This document shows, one piece after another, positions 9,248 to 18,630 of a stretch of DNA of 64,000 bases. Origin of the DNA: Bradyrhizobium sp. sGM-13. GTDB taxonomy: Bacteria > Pseudomonadota > Alphaproteobacteria > Rhizobiales > Xanthobacteraceae. The translations under genes were made by a program, and so were the position numbers. Numbering within the stretch: position 1 is the stretch's first letter; each line of letters opens with the position of its first letter. The notes under the pieces are model-generated. The model saw only the letters and a program-made list of their open reading frames with translations. It made no database searches and was not told the DNA's origin. The stretch covers positions 434,001 through 498,000 of the forward strand of contig NZ_JAGWDK010000001.1 of the NCBI RefSeq assembly GCF_018398875.1, given 5' to 3'.

Positions 9248-10608
9248 AGTGCGGTCCCGGCGCGGCGGAGATTGGCGACCGCCTGCTCCTGCGCTGCGTT
9301 CATCGCAGCCTGGGCTGCGAGCTGCCCGGTCGCCACCTGCTCGAACGCCTTGTTGAGGACATCGCCAACGATCGGGAACTCCTTCACCGTGCGATAGGCC
9401 ATGTAGTTCTCGCCCTTGGCCGGCAGTCCCAGCACTTCGAGATAGAGCGCGCCAAGGTCCTGGCCGTTGACGGTGTTCAGCTTGCGGTATTCCTCACTCT
9501 CGATCACGGATCTGCGGCAGACCGAGGAATGGCCGTGCTCCTTGACCAGCCGCATCGAGATTTCGGGGCTGAGCGCCCATTTGATGAATTCCCACGCCGC
9601 TTTCTTGTTCTTGGCGTTCTTGGGAATGCCGAGGCCCTGGCTGTTGGCGGCTGGGTAGTCGTGCACAGGCCCGGCGGGCATCCTGACGACGCGTGAGGTG
9701 TCTTTCACCTTGCTGTCGTTCGAGAGCAGGATCGGCGTAATCCAGGCGCTCGAATGAATGAAGATGTTGGAGCGGCCGGTCATGTGGGATTGCCGCGCCT
9801 GATCCTCGGTATAGGTGAGCACGCCCTTCGGCGCGTAGTTCTTCAGAAGGTTCGCGTAATAATCAACGGCCTGAATCGCCTCCGGCGAGTTCAGCGTCGG
9901 CATGATGTCGGCAGGCGGCTTGCGGAAGATGTTGCCGCCAAAGCCCTGGATGTAGGGCGGCAGGCACCAGTGATGGAGCTGGAAGCTGACGATGCCGTTG
10001 ACGTTGTCGGTGCCGTTGATCTCGGCGCAGACCTGCTGCAATTCAGCAAAGGTCTTCGGAATCTTGAGGCCTTTTTTCTCCATCAGATCCATGCGCGACA
10101 GGCCCATCACCATGGCCCCGCCTTCCCAGGAATAGCCGTAGGTGGCGCCCTTGGCGTCGCGGTATGGTACCTGCGCGCCCTCGACGAAATCCTTCGGATT
10201 CCATCCCGCCGGCGTCAGGTTGGGATCGCCGGTGAACTCGTCGAGATTAGCGAGTAGCCCTGCCGCCACCCAGCGCGCGGCCAGGATGAAGGTGACGTTG
10301 ACGAAATCGAACGCCGAGCCGCCCGACGACAATTCGAGATTGGCCTGCTGATTGTAGACCGGAAACGCCGAGAGCTGCAGATCAACCTTCATGCCGGTCT
10401 GCGCCTCGAACTCCGGGATGTAGTTCTGCAGCAGCGTGAAAAAGCGGTGCTGAAAGGACGCGCCGCGCAGCGTGACGCCGGCAAACGGTTTTGTTTGTGC
10501 AATGGCCGGCAGCGGAAATGCGGCCGCGCCGAGAGCGGCGGCGCCGGTCTGAAGCAGCGCTCGGCGGCTAAAGCCCACGGATTTATGGCTCGAATTCTTC
10601 TTGGTCAT
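9244..10608 (-). CDS. ABC transporter extracellular solute-binding protein (family 1, sugar type), Tat-exported
   Basis: About 454 residues. The ATG at 10608 starts MTKKNSSHKSVGFSRRALLQ, a twin-arginine (SRRALLQ) signal followed by a hydrophobic stretch and an AIAQ cleavage site, so export should use the Tat route. The mature part has the two-lobed binding-protein pattern (VDLQLSAFPVYNQQANLEL, GSAFDFVNV, WEFIKWALSPEISMRL). It is first in an operon with two permeases and a shikimate-dehydrogenase-like gene. The divergent FadR-type gene across a 154-bp gap is its likely regulator. In-frame codons upstream of 10608 would overlap that promoter region and lack protein-like content. Confidence 0.9.
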   Translation of the reverse strand: MTKKNSSHKSVGFSRRALLQTGAAALGAAAFPLPAIAQTKPFAGVTLRGASFQHRFFTLLQNYIPEFEAQTGMKVDLQLSAFPVYNQQANLELSSGGSAFDFVNVTFILAARWVAAGLLANLDEFTGDPNLTPAGWNPKDFVEGAQVPYRDAKGATYGYSWEGGAMVMGLSRMDLMEKKGLKIPKTFAELQQVCAEINGTDNVNGIVSFQLHHWCLPPYIQGFGGNIFRKPPADIMPTLNSPEAIQAVDYYANLLKNYAPKGVLTYTEDQARQSHMTGRSNIFIHSSAWITPILLSNDSKVKDTSRVVRMPAGPVHDYPAANSQGLGIPKNAKNKKAAWEFIKWALSPEISMRLVKEHGHSSVCRRSVIESEEYRKLNTVNGQDLGALYLEVLGLPAKGENYMAYRTVKEFPIVGDVLNKAFEQVATGQLAAQAAMNAAQEQAVANLRRAGTAL

Positions 10609-10705
10609 GGCACCCTCCCTGACGGTCTTTTTGGACAATATGACCGACATAAAATATGCTGTCAAAAGGATGCTTCTCCCGCGTACACTGTTTTTCCGGT
10701 ATGAA

Positions 10706-10735
10706 TTGACATCGCATCGCAATAAAGCAGACAAT
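10706..10735 (+). promoter_or_regulatory. Putative sigma-70 promoter for the FadR-type regulator
   Basis: A consensus -35 box TTGACA (10706-10711) is followed 18 bp later by GACAAT, a reasonable -10 box. Transcription from here would start near 10742, downstream of all ATG codons in the regulator frame, which supports the TTG start at 10763. The motif GACAATAT also occurs at 10634-10641 as a possible direct-repeat binding half-site. Confidence 0.45.
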
Positions 10736-10762
10736 ATTATTTCAAGGCTTGAGGTCCACGAT

Positions 10763-11521
10763 TTGCCCAGGGACGTCGAACTCCGTCAGTCCAACACCCA
10801 CGTCGCGCGGGAAATCGCCAAGCTCATCGTCTCCGGCACGTGGCAGGAGGGAAGCACGCTGCCGCGGGAGATCGAGCTCGCCTCGCAATTCGACGTCAGC
10901 CGCACCTCGATCCGGGAGTCTCTGTCCATTCTCAAGGCCAAGGGATTGATCGCGGCCCGCCAGAAGGCCGGCACACACGTGCGCGAGCGGATCAACTGGA
11001 ACATGCTGGACGCCGAGCTCCTGGAATGGACCTGGGCAGAACGGCCGAGCGAAGAGTTCGCCCGGCAGCTCACGCAGGTGCGCCGGATCGTGGAACCGGA
11101 GGCCTGCGCGATCTGCGCCGAGCGCGGCTCGGATGTCGACCTCGCCCGTATCGAACGGGCCTATCGCGAGATGGACGCCGCCGGCATGGATAGCCGCGCC
11201 TACTCCGAGCCCGACCTTCGCTTTCACCGCGGCATCCTGACCGCGACGGGCAATGATTTCCTGGTCGCGTTCGGCGCCACCGTCGAGGCGGCGCTGCGCA
11301 TGTCGTTCGAACTATCGACCTTGAATCCCGGCGCGCCGCGCAAAAGCCTGCCCTATCACCGCGCGATCCTCGACGAGATCTGGGCACGCAATCCCGACGG
11401 CGCGCGCCGCGCGATGCTCCGCCTGATGGACCTGACCGAACGCAATATCACTTCTGCCCTGTCACGCCGCAAAACTGGCGAGACGGTCGCAGCGGAAACC
11501 GGACGTCAAGACGGCGCGTAA
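10763..11521 (+). CDS. FadR/GntR-family transcriptional regulator with FCD domain
   Basis: The N-terminal winged helix is clear (SNTHVAREIAKLIVSGTW, then DVSRTSIRESLSILKAKGLI), followed by an all-helical FCD ligand domain with the metal-binding type pattern LRFHRGILTATGN and LPYHRAIL. About 252 residues from the TTG at 10763, which has GAGG 8 bp upstream and lies just after a good promoter; the open frame continues further upstream (ATG at 10601, 10640 or 10670), but those codons precede the predicted transcription start. It is divergent from the ABC importer operon and probably controls it, perhaps in response to the imported acid or sugar. Confidence 0.85.
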   Translation: MPRDVELRQSNTHVAREIAKLIVSGTWQEGSTLPREIELASQFDVSRTSIRESLSILKAKGLIAARQKAGTHVRERINWNMLDAELLEWTWAERPSEEFARQLTQVRRIVEPEACAICAERGSDVDLARIERAYREMDAAGMDSRAYSEPDLRFHRGILTATGNDFLVAFGATVEAALRMSFELSTLNPGAPRKSLPYHRAILDEIWARNPDGARRAMLRLMDLTERNITSALSRRKTGETVAAETGRQDGA

Positions 11522-11601
11522 ACGCAAGTCGCTAAGCGCTTGCATTCCCTAAACGATGCGCGTTTCATTCGGATCAAGCATCAACGTCCGGGGAAACACA
11601 A

Positions 11602-12675
11602 ATGCCCGCAAGAATCATCGGAATGATCGGGACCCAGCAGGAGGGCGCCGCGGTTCACCTGATCAAGGGACAGATTTCCCGCCAATGGGTGATCGACTTC
11701 ACTCGCCTGCATGAGCAGTGGAACTATGATTCCGTTCTTGTTGGTTATTACGCCTCCGCCGCCGAAGGCTTTGCGATTGCGCTCTATGCAGCCGATCACA
11801 CCGAGAGGATCAAGTTCCTGATCGCACACCGGCCGGGCTCGGTGGCCCCCGCACTGGCCGCGCGGCAGGTCGCGACTTTCGACCAGCTCACGCAGGGCCG
11901 GATGGCACTGCATATCATCGCCGGCACCAGCGACGCGGACCAGGCGAGTGAAGGCGACTTCCTGCCCAAGAATGACCGCTATCGCCGCGCCGGCGAATAT
12001 CTGGAGGTGATGCAAAAACTCTGGACCAGCGACAGCCCGATCGATCACAGGGGCGAGTTCTACCGCGTCGAGGGCGGTTTCTCCGATATCAAGCCATACC
12101 AGCAGCCCTTCCCTCCGCTCTTTTTCGGCGGCTCGTCGGAGGGCGCGCTGGAGATGGGCGCCAAACATTGCGACGTGTTCGCGATTTTCGGCGAGCCGCT
12201 GAAGGAAACGCGGGAACGGCTGCAGGATTTCCGCCGCCGAGCAGCCGCCTTTGGGCGCAGCGTCGGCTTCAACATGTCGCTGCGGCCGATCATGGCGGAC
12301 AGCGAAGGCGCGGCGTGGGACAAGGCGAACGCGCTGCTGGCGGATGTCGAACGCAAGACCGGTGCCGCGCCGCAGCCGACCAATCATTCCGCCGAACGCC
12401 TGCTCGGCTACGCCGCGCGCGGCGACGTCCATGACGAGCGGCTATGGATGGGGATTGCGCGTGCCACCGGCGCGCCCGGCAACACGTCATGCCTGGTCGG
12501 AACGCCCGAGCAGATCGCGGCGGCGGTGCTGGAATATTACCGGCTCGGCATTCATTCCTTCTTGCTGCGCGGTTTCGAGAATCCGCACGACACGATGGCG
12601 ATCGGCCGCGACTTGATTCCACTCATCAAGCAAGGGGCGCTGGCGATCGATCGGCAGGCCGAAGCAGCCGAATAG
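11602..12675 (+). CDS. LLM-class flavin-dependent monooxygenase (SsuD-like)
   Basis: A 357-residue luciferase-like TIM-barrel enzyme using FMNH2 or F420. The SsuD-type features are the start ARIIGMIGTQQEG, the LIAHRPGSVAPALAARQVATF block and LHIIAGTSDADQASEGDFL, with PLFFGGSSEGALEMG around the flavin site. Alkanesulfonate monooxygenases release sulfite from C-S bonds; the substrate here is unknown. An MDR oxidoreductase and a DUF2889 protein follow on the same strand, and the three probably form one catabolic unit. The start ATG has GGGGAA just upstream. Confidence 0.85.
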   Translation: MPARIIGMIGTQQEGAAVHLIKGQISRQWVIDFTRLHEQWNYDSVLVGYYASAAEGFAIALYAADHTERIKFLIAHRPGSVAPALAARQVATFDQLTQGRMALHIIAGTSDADQASEGDFLPKNDRYRRAGEYLEVMQKLWTSDSPIDHRGEFYRVEGGFSDIKPYQQPFPPLFFGGSSEGALEMGAKHCDVFAIFGEPLKETRERLQDFRRRAAAFGRSVGFNMSLRPIMADSEGAAWDKANALLADVERKTGAAPQPTNHSAERLLGYAARGDVHDERLWMGIARATGAPGNTSCLVGTPEQIAAAVLEYYRLGIHSFLLRGFENPHDTMAIGRDLIPLIKQGALAIDRQAEAAE

Positions 12676-12759
12676 AGTTCACCTCAAGTATCCGCAGCCA
12701 CCTCAGGATACCGGCGCAAGATCTTGGGACATGAAGAGAAAACGTATGAAAGAATTTGC

Positions 12760-13737
12760 ATGAAGGCGGTCGTTGTCGAGAACTACAATTCGATCGACGG
12801 TATTTCGATCAAGGAGATCGATACGCCCGGCCTCGCCGCGGGTGAAGTCCGCGTCAGGATCGGCGCCGCGGCAGTCGGCTTCGTCGATGGCTTGAAGGTG
12901 CAGGGGCTCTATCAGACCAAGGACCCGCTGCCATTCGTGCCGGGAACGGAGTTTGCCGGAACGGTCGAGGCCGTCGCCGACAATACCGGCGCGTTCAAGC
13001 CGGGCATGCCGGTGATCGGCATGGCCCGTTCCGGCGCGCTGGCGGAATATATCTCGGTGCCGTCTGCGGCTCTCCAGCACCTGCCGCCGCAAGTTCCGTT
13101 CGAGGCCGGCGCGTCGTTTCAAGCCAACTATCTGACCGGGCTTTACGCGCTGGACGCCCGCGCGGCGCTGCGCGAAGGCGAGATATTGCTGGTGCTGGGC
13201 GCCGCCGGCGGCGTCGGCATCGCAGCCGTCCAGATCGGCAGACTGATGGGCGCGCGGGTGATCGCCGCGGCCTCAACGCCGGAAAAGCGCGACTTCGCGG
13301 TTCATCACGGCGCCGATCAGACCATCGACTACACCCAGGCGCATTGGCGGGAGACGCTGAAAGAACTGACCGGCGGGCATGGCCCGGATGTCATTTTCGA
13401 TCCCGTCGGCGGCGAAGTATCGCTGCAGGCGTTTCGCTCGATCGCCTGGCGCGGGCGGCACCTCGTCGTCGGATTCGCCTCCGGCACTATTCCAGCGCTG
13501 GCGTTCAACCTGCCGCTGCTCAAGGGCGGCGCGCTGCTCGGCGTCGACCTCGCCCAGATCCAGAAGCGCGAGCCGGAGACGCACACCCGCCTGATGGCGC
13601 AATTGTTCGACTGGCTGGCATCGGGCAAATTGCAGCCCGTGGTCGGTAAGATCGTGCCGTTCGAGAATTTCCGCGAGGCGTTCAAGACCATGCAGTCGCG
13701 GTCGGCGCTCGGCAAGATGATCGTGAAATTCGGCTGA
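12760..13737 (+). CDS. NADPH:quinone oxidoreductase-like MDR protein
   Basis: A medium-chain dehydrogenase/reductase of about 325 residues without the zinc-binding cysteines, so of the quinone oxidoreductase or enoyl reductase type. The Rossmann motif is LLVLGAAGGVGIAAVQIGRL (about residues 143-162), with LPFVPGTEFAGTVEAV earlier and DVIFDPVGG later. The start MKAVVVENYN at 12760 is the usual one; an ATG at 12724 adds 12 residues foreign to the family. It follows the LLM monooxygenase by 84 bp and precedes the DUF2889 gene by 29 bp, so co-transcription is likely. The physiological substrate is not evident. Confidence 0.85.
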   Translation: MKAVVVENYNSIDGISIKEIDTPGLAAGEVRVRIGAAAVGFVDGLKVQGLYQTKDPLPFVPGTEFAGTVEAVADNTGAFKPGMPVIGMARSGALAEYISVPSAALQHLPPQVPFEAGASFQANYLTGLYALDARAALREGEILLVLGAAGGVGIAAVQIGRLMGARVIAAASTPEKRDFAVHHGADQTIDYTQAHWRETLKELTGGHGPDVIFDPVGGEVSLQAFRSIAWRGRHLVVGFASGTIPALAFNLPLLKGGALLGVDLAQIQKREPETHTRLMAQLFDWLASGKLQPVVGKIVPFENFREAFKTMQSRSALGKMIVKFG

Positions 13738-13766
13738 AGCGACGCATCGAAGCAGGATACGAACTG

Positions 13767-14348
13767 ATGTCTCTGGAAAACAGCAAGCCAGCGCGTCGCC
13801 TGATGCATACGAGATCGGTCGAATGCGAAGGCTTTCTGCGGGACGACGGGCTCTGGGAAGTCGAGGCGTGGCTGCGGGACACCAAACCTTTCACCCAGCG
13901 TGCCGATCGTTTCCGCAGCGAACTGAAGCCGGGCGATCCCGTGCACGATATCGGCCTGCGGCTGGCGATCGACGACGGTATGACCATCCGCGAGGCGGAG
14001 GCGATGATGCGCGCCACGCCCTACCCGACCTGCATCGAGGTCGAGCCGATCTTGCAGCGCCTGGTCGGCGAGCGGATAGGCCCGGGCTGGCGCGAGACGG
14101 TGCGACGCAAGATCGGCCAGATCGAGACCTGCACGCATCTCGCCGAATTGCTCGGCCCCGCCGTGACCACGCTGTACCAGACCATGTCCTATGGCAGAAA
14201 TCCGGAAGGCCGCGATACGCTGGAGAACCAGCAGAACTCCGGCCAGCGTCCGTTCTTCATCGGCGGCTGCCATTCCTGGCGCACCGACGGCCCAATCGTC
14301 GCGGCGATGTTTCCGCAATTCGCGACCAAGCCAGCGGCAAAGGATTAG
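13767..14348 (+). CDS. DUF2889 domain-containing protein
   Basis: A 193-residue soluble protein matching the DUF2889 pattern: MHTRSVECEGFLRDDGLWEV near the N-terminus, GDPVHDIGLRLAIDDGMTI in the middle and GQIETCTHLAELLGP further on; the conserved His, Asp and Cys residues of these blocks are present. The family has no assigned activity that I know of, and members often sit with dehydrogenases or acyl-CoA enzymes. Its stop codon overlaps the end of the convergent SulP gene by 4 bp. Confidence 0.85.
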   Translation: MSLENSKPARRLMHTRSVECEGFLRDDGLWEVEAWLRDTKPFTQRADRFRSELKPGDPVHDIGLRLAIDDGMTIREAEAMMRATPYPTCIEVEPILQRLVGERIGPGWRETVRRKIGQIETCTHLAELLGPAVTTLYQTMSYGRNPEGRDTLENQQNSGQRPFFIGGCHSWRTDGPIVAAMFPQFATKPAAKD

Positions 14349-15600
14349 GCGCGGACGCGATCGTAGATCGCAAACGCCGCGGCCAAGGCGCAGCCGGCGA
14401 TGATGCCAACCGTCAGGTCTTCGATCAGCGTCAGGCCGAAGGTTGCGATCAGCACCGCCGCGCTGCGCCAGTTGCGAAGCAGGCGAAGAAACTCCTCCTT
14501 CTCTGCCATATTCCAGCAGACGACGACCAGCACGCCCGCCAGCGCCGACAACGGGACAAAACTTGCGAGCGGAGCTGCGGCCACCATGAACACCAGTACG
14601 AAGAGCGCATGGGTCATGCCGGAGACCGGGCTGCAGGCCCCCGCACGGATATTGGTCGCGGTGCGGGCGATCGTGCCGGTGACGCTGATGCCGCCGAACA
14701 AAGCGGACGCGACGTTGGCGATGCCTTGCGCCACGACCTCCATGTTGTAGCGGTGCTTGCGCCCGGTCATGCCGTCGGCGACCTTTGCGGATAGCAGGCT
14801 TTCGACCGCCCCGAGCAGCGTGAACGACAGCGCCGCCGGCAATACCTCGAGCACGGTCGCATAAGAGATCGCCGGCAGACGCGGTCCCGGCAATCCATCC
14901 GGAAGCTCGCCGAAACGGCTGCCGATCGTCTCCACCGGCAAATGGAACAGCCAGGCGGCGACTGCCGCGATCAGCATTCCTGGCGCATTCGGCGAAAGCC
15001 GCCGCAGCAGGAAGATCAGGGCCGCCGAGCCGCTGCCGATCGCGACCGCAGCCGGCGAGATGGTCGGCAAGGACTGGCCGAGCATTGCAAGCTTGGGCAG
15101 CAGCAGCCCCGGTTCGGCAGCCGGAAGCTTCAGGCCGCCGAGATCCCGAAGCTGGCTGGCAAAGATCGTGATCGCGATGCCGCAGGTGAAGCCGACGGTC
15201 ACCGCATGAGGGATATAACGGATCAGCGCGCCGAGCCGCAAAAGGCCGATCAGCGTCAGCATGAAGCCGGAGATGAAAACCGTCAGCAGCAGCCCTTCCA
15301 GACCGAACCGCGTCACCGTGGCCGATACCAGGACGATGAATGCGCCGGCGGGGCCGCCGATCTGGTAGCGGCTGCCGCCGAGCGCCGATACTAAAAAGCC
15401 GCCGATGACGGCGGCGTATAATCCCCGCTCGGGCGATACGCCCGAGGCGACGGCAATCGCCATCGAGAGCGGCAGAGCGACAATCGCAACCGTGAGCGCC
15501 GCCAGCATGTCCTTCCGAAAGCTGGCAAGACCGTAGCCCTCCACAGAACGGTGACGAGCTTGGGTCGGTAATGATGGGCGGTGGCGGTACCGTCGGGCAT
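14345..15600 (-). CDS. SulP-family inorganic anion transporter, apparent frameshift near the 5' end
   Basis: A membrane transporter of the SLC26/SulP family (sulfate, bicarbonate or similar anions). The intact frame contains LTVAIVALPLSMAIAVASGV, GFLVSALGGSRYQIGGPAGA and FGGISVTGTIARTATNIRAG, family hallmarks over about ten helices; there is no C-terminal STAS domain. The conserved opening is split: an ATG at 15600 reads MPDGTATAHHYRPKLVTVL, then EGYGLASFRKDML continues in the next frame. One base is missing around 15542-15543; restoring it gives a 418-residue protein. The main frame stays open upstream to 15775, but that extension is not family-like. Either a real mutation or a sequence error. 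Confidence 0.8.
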
Positions 15601-15961
15601 TTATGGGCGGAGCCAGGGTGGATTCGAGAACTATATATAATGGAACACACACCGGGCGGCCACCGGCTCGAATAGGGGCCCATTTCGCCCGGACGAGACC
15701 GAGCATGACGCCGGTCCATTGCGTAGCCCCGGCTGGCTGCCGACCGTGGGACGAGTTTACTGGCACTCGGCGCAAGCGCCGTCGCCGCCTCGATCCTCCC
15801 GGCAGCTTTTTGGCGCCTCACACAGCTACAGGGTGCATGGCCGGCATCTCGAACAGCGCGTTAGATTAAATCGACTTCGTGGGCTGCCAACCGGCTGGCC
15901 GACGTCGGCGCCTGAGAGTATAAGCTAGCACCTAGATGCCGGATCGACGGGGAGTGCCAAG
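15601..15961 (+). other. Intergenic region between SulP and a small ORF
   Basis: A 361-bp gap between divergent genes. It holds an AT-rich TATATATAAT tract at about 15632-15642, which can serve as a -10 region on either strand, and a TATAAG at about 15918 that may be the -10 of the small ORF downstream. I see no conserved coding signal and no strong hairpin. Confidence 0.4.
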
Positions 15962-16216
15962 ATGAGCAATTACCGCGTCTCCTTCTACAAAGATCTCTTG
16001 AATTCCGACGGTCACAGCTTCAAGTGCCTCCAGCGCTGGGTCGATGTGCAGTCCGACGATCCCTCTCAGGCGAAGGTGCTTGCGGGGCGGCTGGTCGACA
16101 ACGACCGCCTGAACGCCGATTGCATCGAGGTGATGCACCTGATGGATGTCCCTCACGAGTTCGAACGTTCATCGGTCCGTGCGTCCGGCAAGCACACCGG
16201 GAACGTCGCGCCGTAA
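15962..16216 (+). CDS. Small conserved-looking protein of unknown function (84 residues)
   Basis: Begins MSNYRVSFYKDLLNSDGHSF and continues with CLQRWVDVQSDDPSQAKVLAGR; charge and codon use look like real coding sequence, and the ATG is preceded by GGGGAG at a suitable distance. No signal peptide or membrane segment. The alternation of short strands and an amphipathic helix suggests a small alpha/beta domain. Function unknown; no neighbour gives a clear hint. Confidence 0.65.
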   Translation: MSNYRVSFYKDLLNSDGHSFKCLQRWVDVQSDDPSQAKVLAGRLVDNDRLNADCIEVMHLMDVPHEFERSSVRASGKHTGNVAP

Positions 16217-16361
16217 ATCGCGGGGTGAATCGAATCCTTGCGCGCGTAACTGCCGGTTCATTCACAACCGTACGCATTCACTGATTTCGCTCATCGTCGA
16301 GATGAGCGCGATGCTGAGCTGGTTGGCGGCGAAGCAGGGGCTGAAGCGGACAGAAGTGCAA

Positions 16362-17555
16362 TTACCCGGCGTGTTCAATGGCGCGGATAGCACCGCGCAA
16401 CTCGGCTAGCCCGCGCAGCCGGCCGATCGCGGTGTAGCCGGGATTGGTGCGCTTGGTCGCGGCGAGATCGTCGAGCATGCGGTGGCCATGGTCCGGCCGG
16501 AACACGATCTGATTGTCCGGCGAACGCGTTCGGTTCTCCGCCAGCAAAGCCTTCAACACCGCGATCATATCGACGTCACCATCGAGATGATCGGATTCGA
16601 AGAACGACAGGCCGTCGGCTTCCCGCTTGGTCGCCCGCAGATGGGCAAAGCCGATCCGCGGCGCGAAGCGTTTGGCCATCGCGGGCAGATCGTTCTCCGC
16701 GCGCGCGCCGAGCGAGCCGGTGCAGAAGCAGATGCCATTGGCCTTGGATGGCACCGCGTCGAACAGCGCCTGATAGTCCTCTGCCGACGAAGCGATGCGC
16801 GGCAGGCCAAACAGCGGGCGCGGCGGATCGTCGGGATGCAGGGTCAACGTTACCCCGAGCTGCTCCGCCACCGGTGCGACGCGCGCGAGAAATTCGCTTA
16901 AGTGCTGACGCAGCACCTTGGAATCAATGCCGCGATACTGCTGCAGGCGGTCGCGGAATTGCGGAATGGTCAGGGGATCGGTGGTGGATCCCGGCAGCGC
17001 GCTGGCAATGTTGGTGATGAGGACGTCGATAGCGGCCTGCGTCATCGCTTCATAGACCTGCCTGGCGCGGCGCTGCGCAGCCTCGGAATATTCCGCAGGC
17101 GCTTCCGGCCGCTGCAGGATGTGCAGGTCGAACGCTGCGAACCGGTCCTGGTCGAAGCGCATCGCCTTGGCGCCGTTCGGCAGCTCCCATTCGAGATCGG
17201 TGCGGCACCAGTCCACCACCGGCATGAAATTGTAGCAGATGATCTTGATACCGGCGGCGGCGACCGCCTCCAAGCTCGCGATCCAGGCCTCGATCGAGCG
17301 CGTCGCCTTGCCCCCTAACCGCTTCACGTCATCAGGAATCGGGATCGATTCCACCACCGACCAGGTCAGCGGCGAGCGGCCCGGTTGCGAGTTCTCGATC
17401 AGGTTCTTCCGCTCCTCGACGGCTGAGCGCGTCCAGGCCTCGCCGATCGGCACCTGATGCAGCGCCGTTACCACGTCGGTCGCGCCGGCCTGACGGATAT
17501 CGTCGAGCGATACGGGATCGTTGGGTCCGTACCACCGCCATCCCTGCAGCATCAT
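16362..17555 (-). CDS. uxuA: Mannonate dehydratase
   Basis: UxuA removes water from D-mannonate to give 2-keto-3-deoxygluconate in hexuronate breakdown. The 397 residues match the family length (about 395). Characteristic parts are WRWYGPNDPVSLDDIRQAGA at the start, GVTLTLHPDDPPRPLFGLPR, NGICFCTGSLGA with the metal-site Cys, and FRPDHGHRML near the C-terminus (metal-binding His). A second in-frame ATG follows at 17552. It is the last gene of a minus-strand set with the idonate-type dehydrogenase and TRAP transporter; the divergent UxuB-type enzyme makes its substrate. Confidence 0.93.
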   Translation of the reverse strand: MMLQGWRWYGPNDPVSLDDIRQAGATDVVTALHQVPIGEAWTRSAVEERKNLIENSQPGRSPLTWSVVESIPIPDDVKRLGGKATRSIEAWIASLEAVAAAGIKIICYNFMPVVDWCRTDLEWELPNGAKAMRFDQDRFAAFDLHILQRPEAPAEYSEAAQRRARQVYEAMTQAAIDVLITNIASALPGSTTDPLTIPQFRDRLQQYRGIDSKVLRQHLSEFLARVAPVAEQLGVTLTLHPDDPPRPLFGLPRIASSAEDYQALFDAVPSKANGICFCTGSLGARAENDLPAMAKRFAPRIGFAHLRATKREADGLSFFESDHLDGDVDMIAVLKALLAENRTRSPDNQIVFRPDHGHRMLDDLAATKRTNPGYTAIGRLRGLAELRGAIRAIEHAG

Positions 17556-17583
17556 CCGGAAGCTCCTGAAATGAAAACGGCCA

Positions 17584-18630
17584 TCAAGCGGTCAGCACGA
17601 CCTTGACGCTTTGCGAACGGTCGAGCGCCAGCCGCACCGCATCAGGCGCGACCGCGAGCGGACGTTGCGCCGTCACCAGCGAGAGCACGTCTACGCTGCC
17701 GTCGGCGATCAGTTCGACCGCCGTGAAGAATTCCGTCCCGAAGCGGAACGAGCCGCGAAGGTCGATCTCCTTGGCCATCACCGCATTCGCCGGTACCGGA
17801 ATCTGTCCGCCCGGCAGGTTGCCGACCTGAACCACGACACCGCCGCGCCTGACGGCACCGATCGCGCTGGCCAGGCCCGCCGCGGTGCCCGAGACTTCGA
17901 ACGCTACATCAAAGGGCTGCGCTGCAGCCTGCGCCTTCAGGGCCTCTTCGCCGCCGGAGATATCGACGACATGATTGGCGCCTAATCTCGTCGCGAACGC
18001 CAGCGGCGCCGCCGCAATGTCAACGACGGTTGTCTCCGCAATCCCTGCGCGCTGCGCCGCCAGCATGGTCAACAGACCGATCGGGCCAGCGCCGAACAGC
18101 ACTGCGCGCTTGCCGGTCACGTCCCCGGCGCGAGCGACCGCATGCAGGCAGACTGCGAGCGGCTCGGCGAGCGCCGCCGCCTGATAGATCACGTGGTCCG
18201 GAATCTTCACGCACTGCGCCGGGATGGCATCGAAGTAAGACGCAAAGCCGCCCTGCATATGCGGGGTCTTCGAGGCCGATCCCATGAAGAAGATGTTTTC
18301 GCAGAGATTGGGCCGGCCTTCGCGGCACGGCTTGCAATGGCCGCACCAGCGCGACGGGTTGACGGCGACGCGATCGCCGACTTTTACGCCCGGCGCAGAA
18401 CCTGCGATCTCGACCACCTCACCCGCAATCTCATGGCCGAGTACCAGCGGCGAGGTCACGATAAAGTCGCCGGTGCGGGCATGGCGGTAATAATGCATGT
18501 CCGAGCCGCAAATGCCGCCGGCGCCGAAACGAATGCGCACCATGCCGGAGGGAAGCGGATCGAGCGGGCGCTCGACCATGCGCAGATCTTCCGGGCCGAA
18601 CAGCGTTGCAGCGAAAGCCATCGATGTCAT
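17584..18630 (-). CDS. idnD: Zinc-dependent alcohol dehydrogenase, L-idonate 5-dehydrogenase type
   Basis: A 348-residue MDR enzyme. Catalytic zinc ligands are in GAGGICGSDMHYYRH (Cys) and LGHEIAGEV (His-Glu), the structural zinc site is WCGHCKPCREGRPNLCEN, and the NAD-binding loop is AVLFGAGPIGLLTML. The MHYYRHARTGDFIV segment is typical of L-idonate 5-dehydrogenases, which oxidise L-idonate to 5-ketogluconate. The start ATG overlaps the stop of the TRAP permease gene (ATGA). With UxuA and UxuB next to it, the substrate is likely a hexonate or related sugar acid; other polyol dehydrogenases are possible. Confidence 0.85.
   Translation of the reverse strand: MTSMAFAATLFGPEDLRMVERPLDPLPSGMVRIRFGAGGICGSDMHYYRHARTGDFIVTSPLVLGHEIAGEVVEIAGSAPGVKVGDRVAVNPSRWCGHCKPCREGRPNLCENIFFMGSASKTPHMQGGFASYFDAIPAQCVKIPDHVIYQAAALAEPLAVCLHAVARAGDVTGKRAVLFGAGPIGLLTMLAAQRAGIAETTVVDIAAAPLAFATRLGANHVVDISGGEEALKAQAAAQPFDVAFEVSGTAAGLASAIGAVRRGGVVVQVGNLPGGQIPVPANAVMAKEIDLRGSFRFGTEFFTAVELIADGSVDVLSLVTAQRPLAVAPDAVRLALDRSQSVKVVLTA

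Noticed and set aside
13329..15821. 830-residue minus-strand open frame
   Set aside because: It runs antisense to the MDR and DUF2889 genes and out of frame under SulP; its composition (Arg/Ala-rich, no family pattern) is that of a GC-rich shadow frame.
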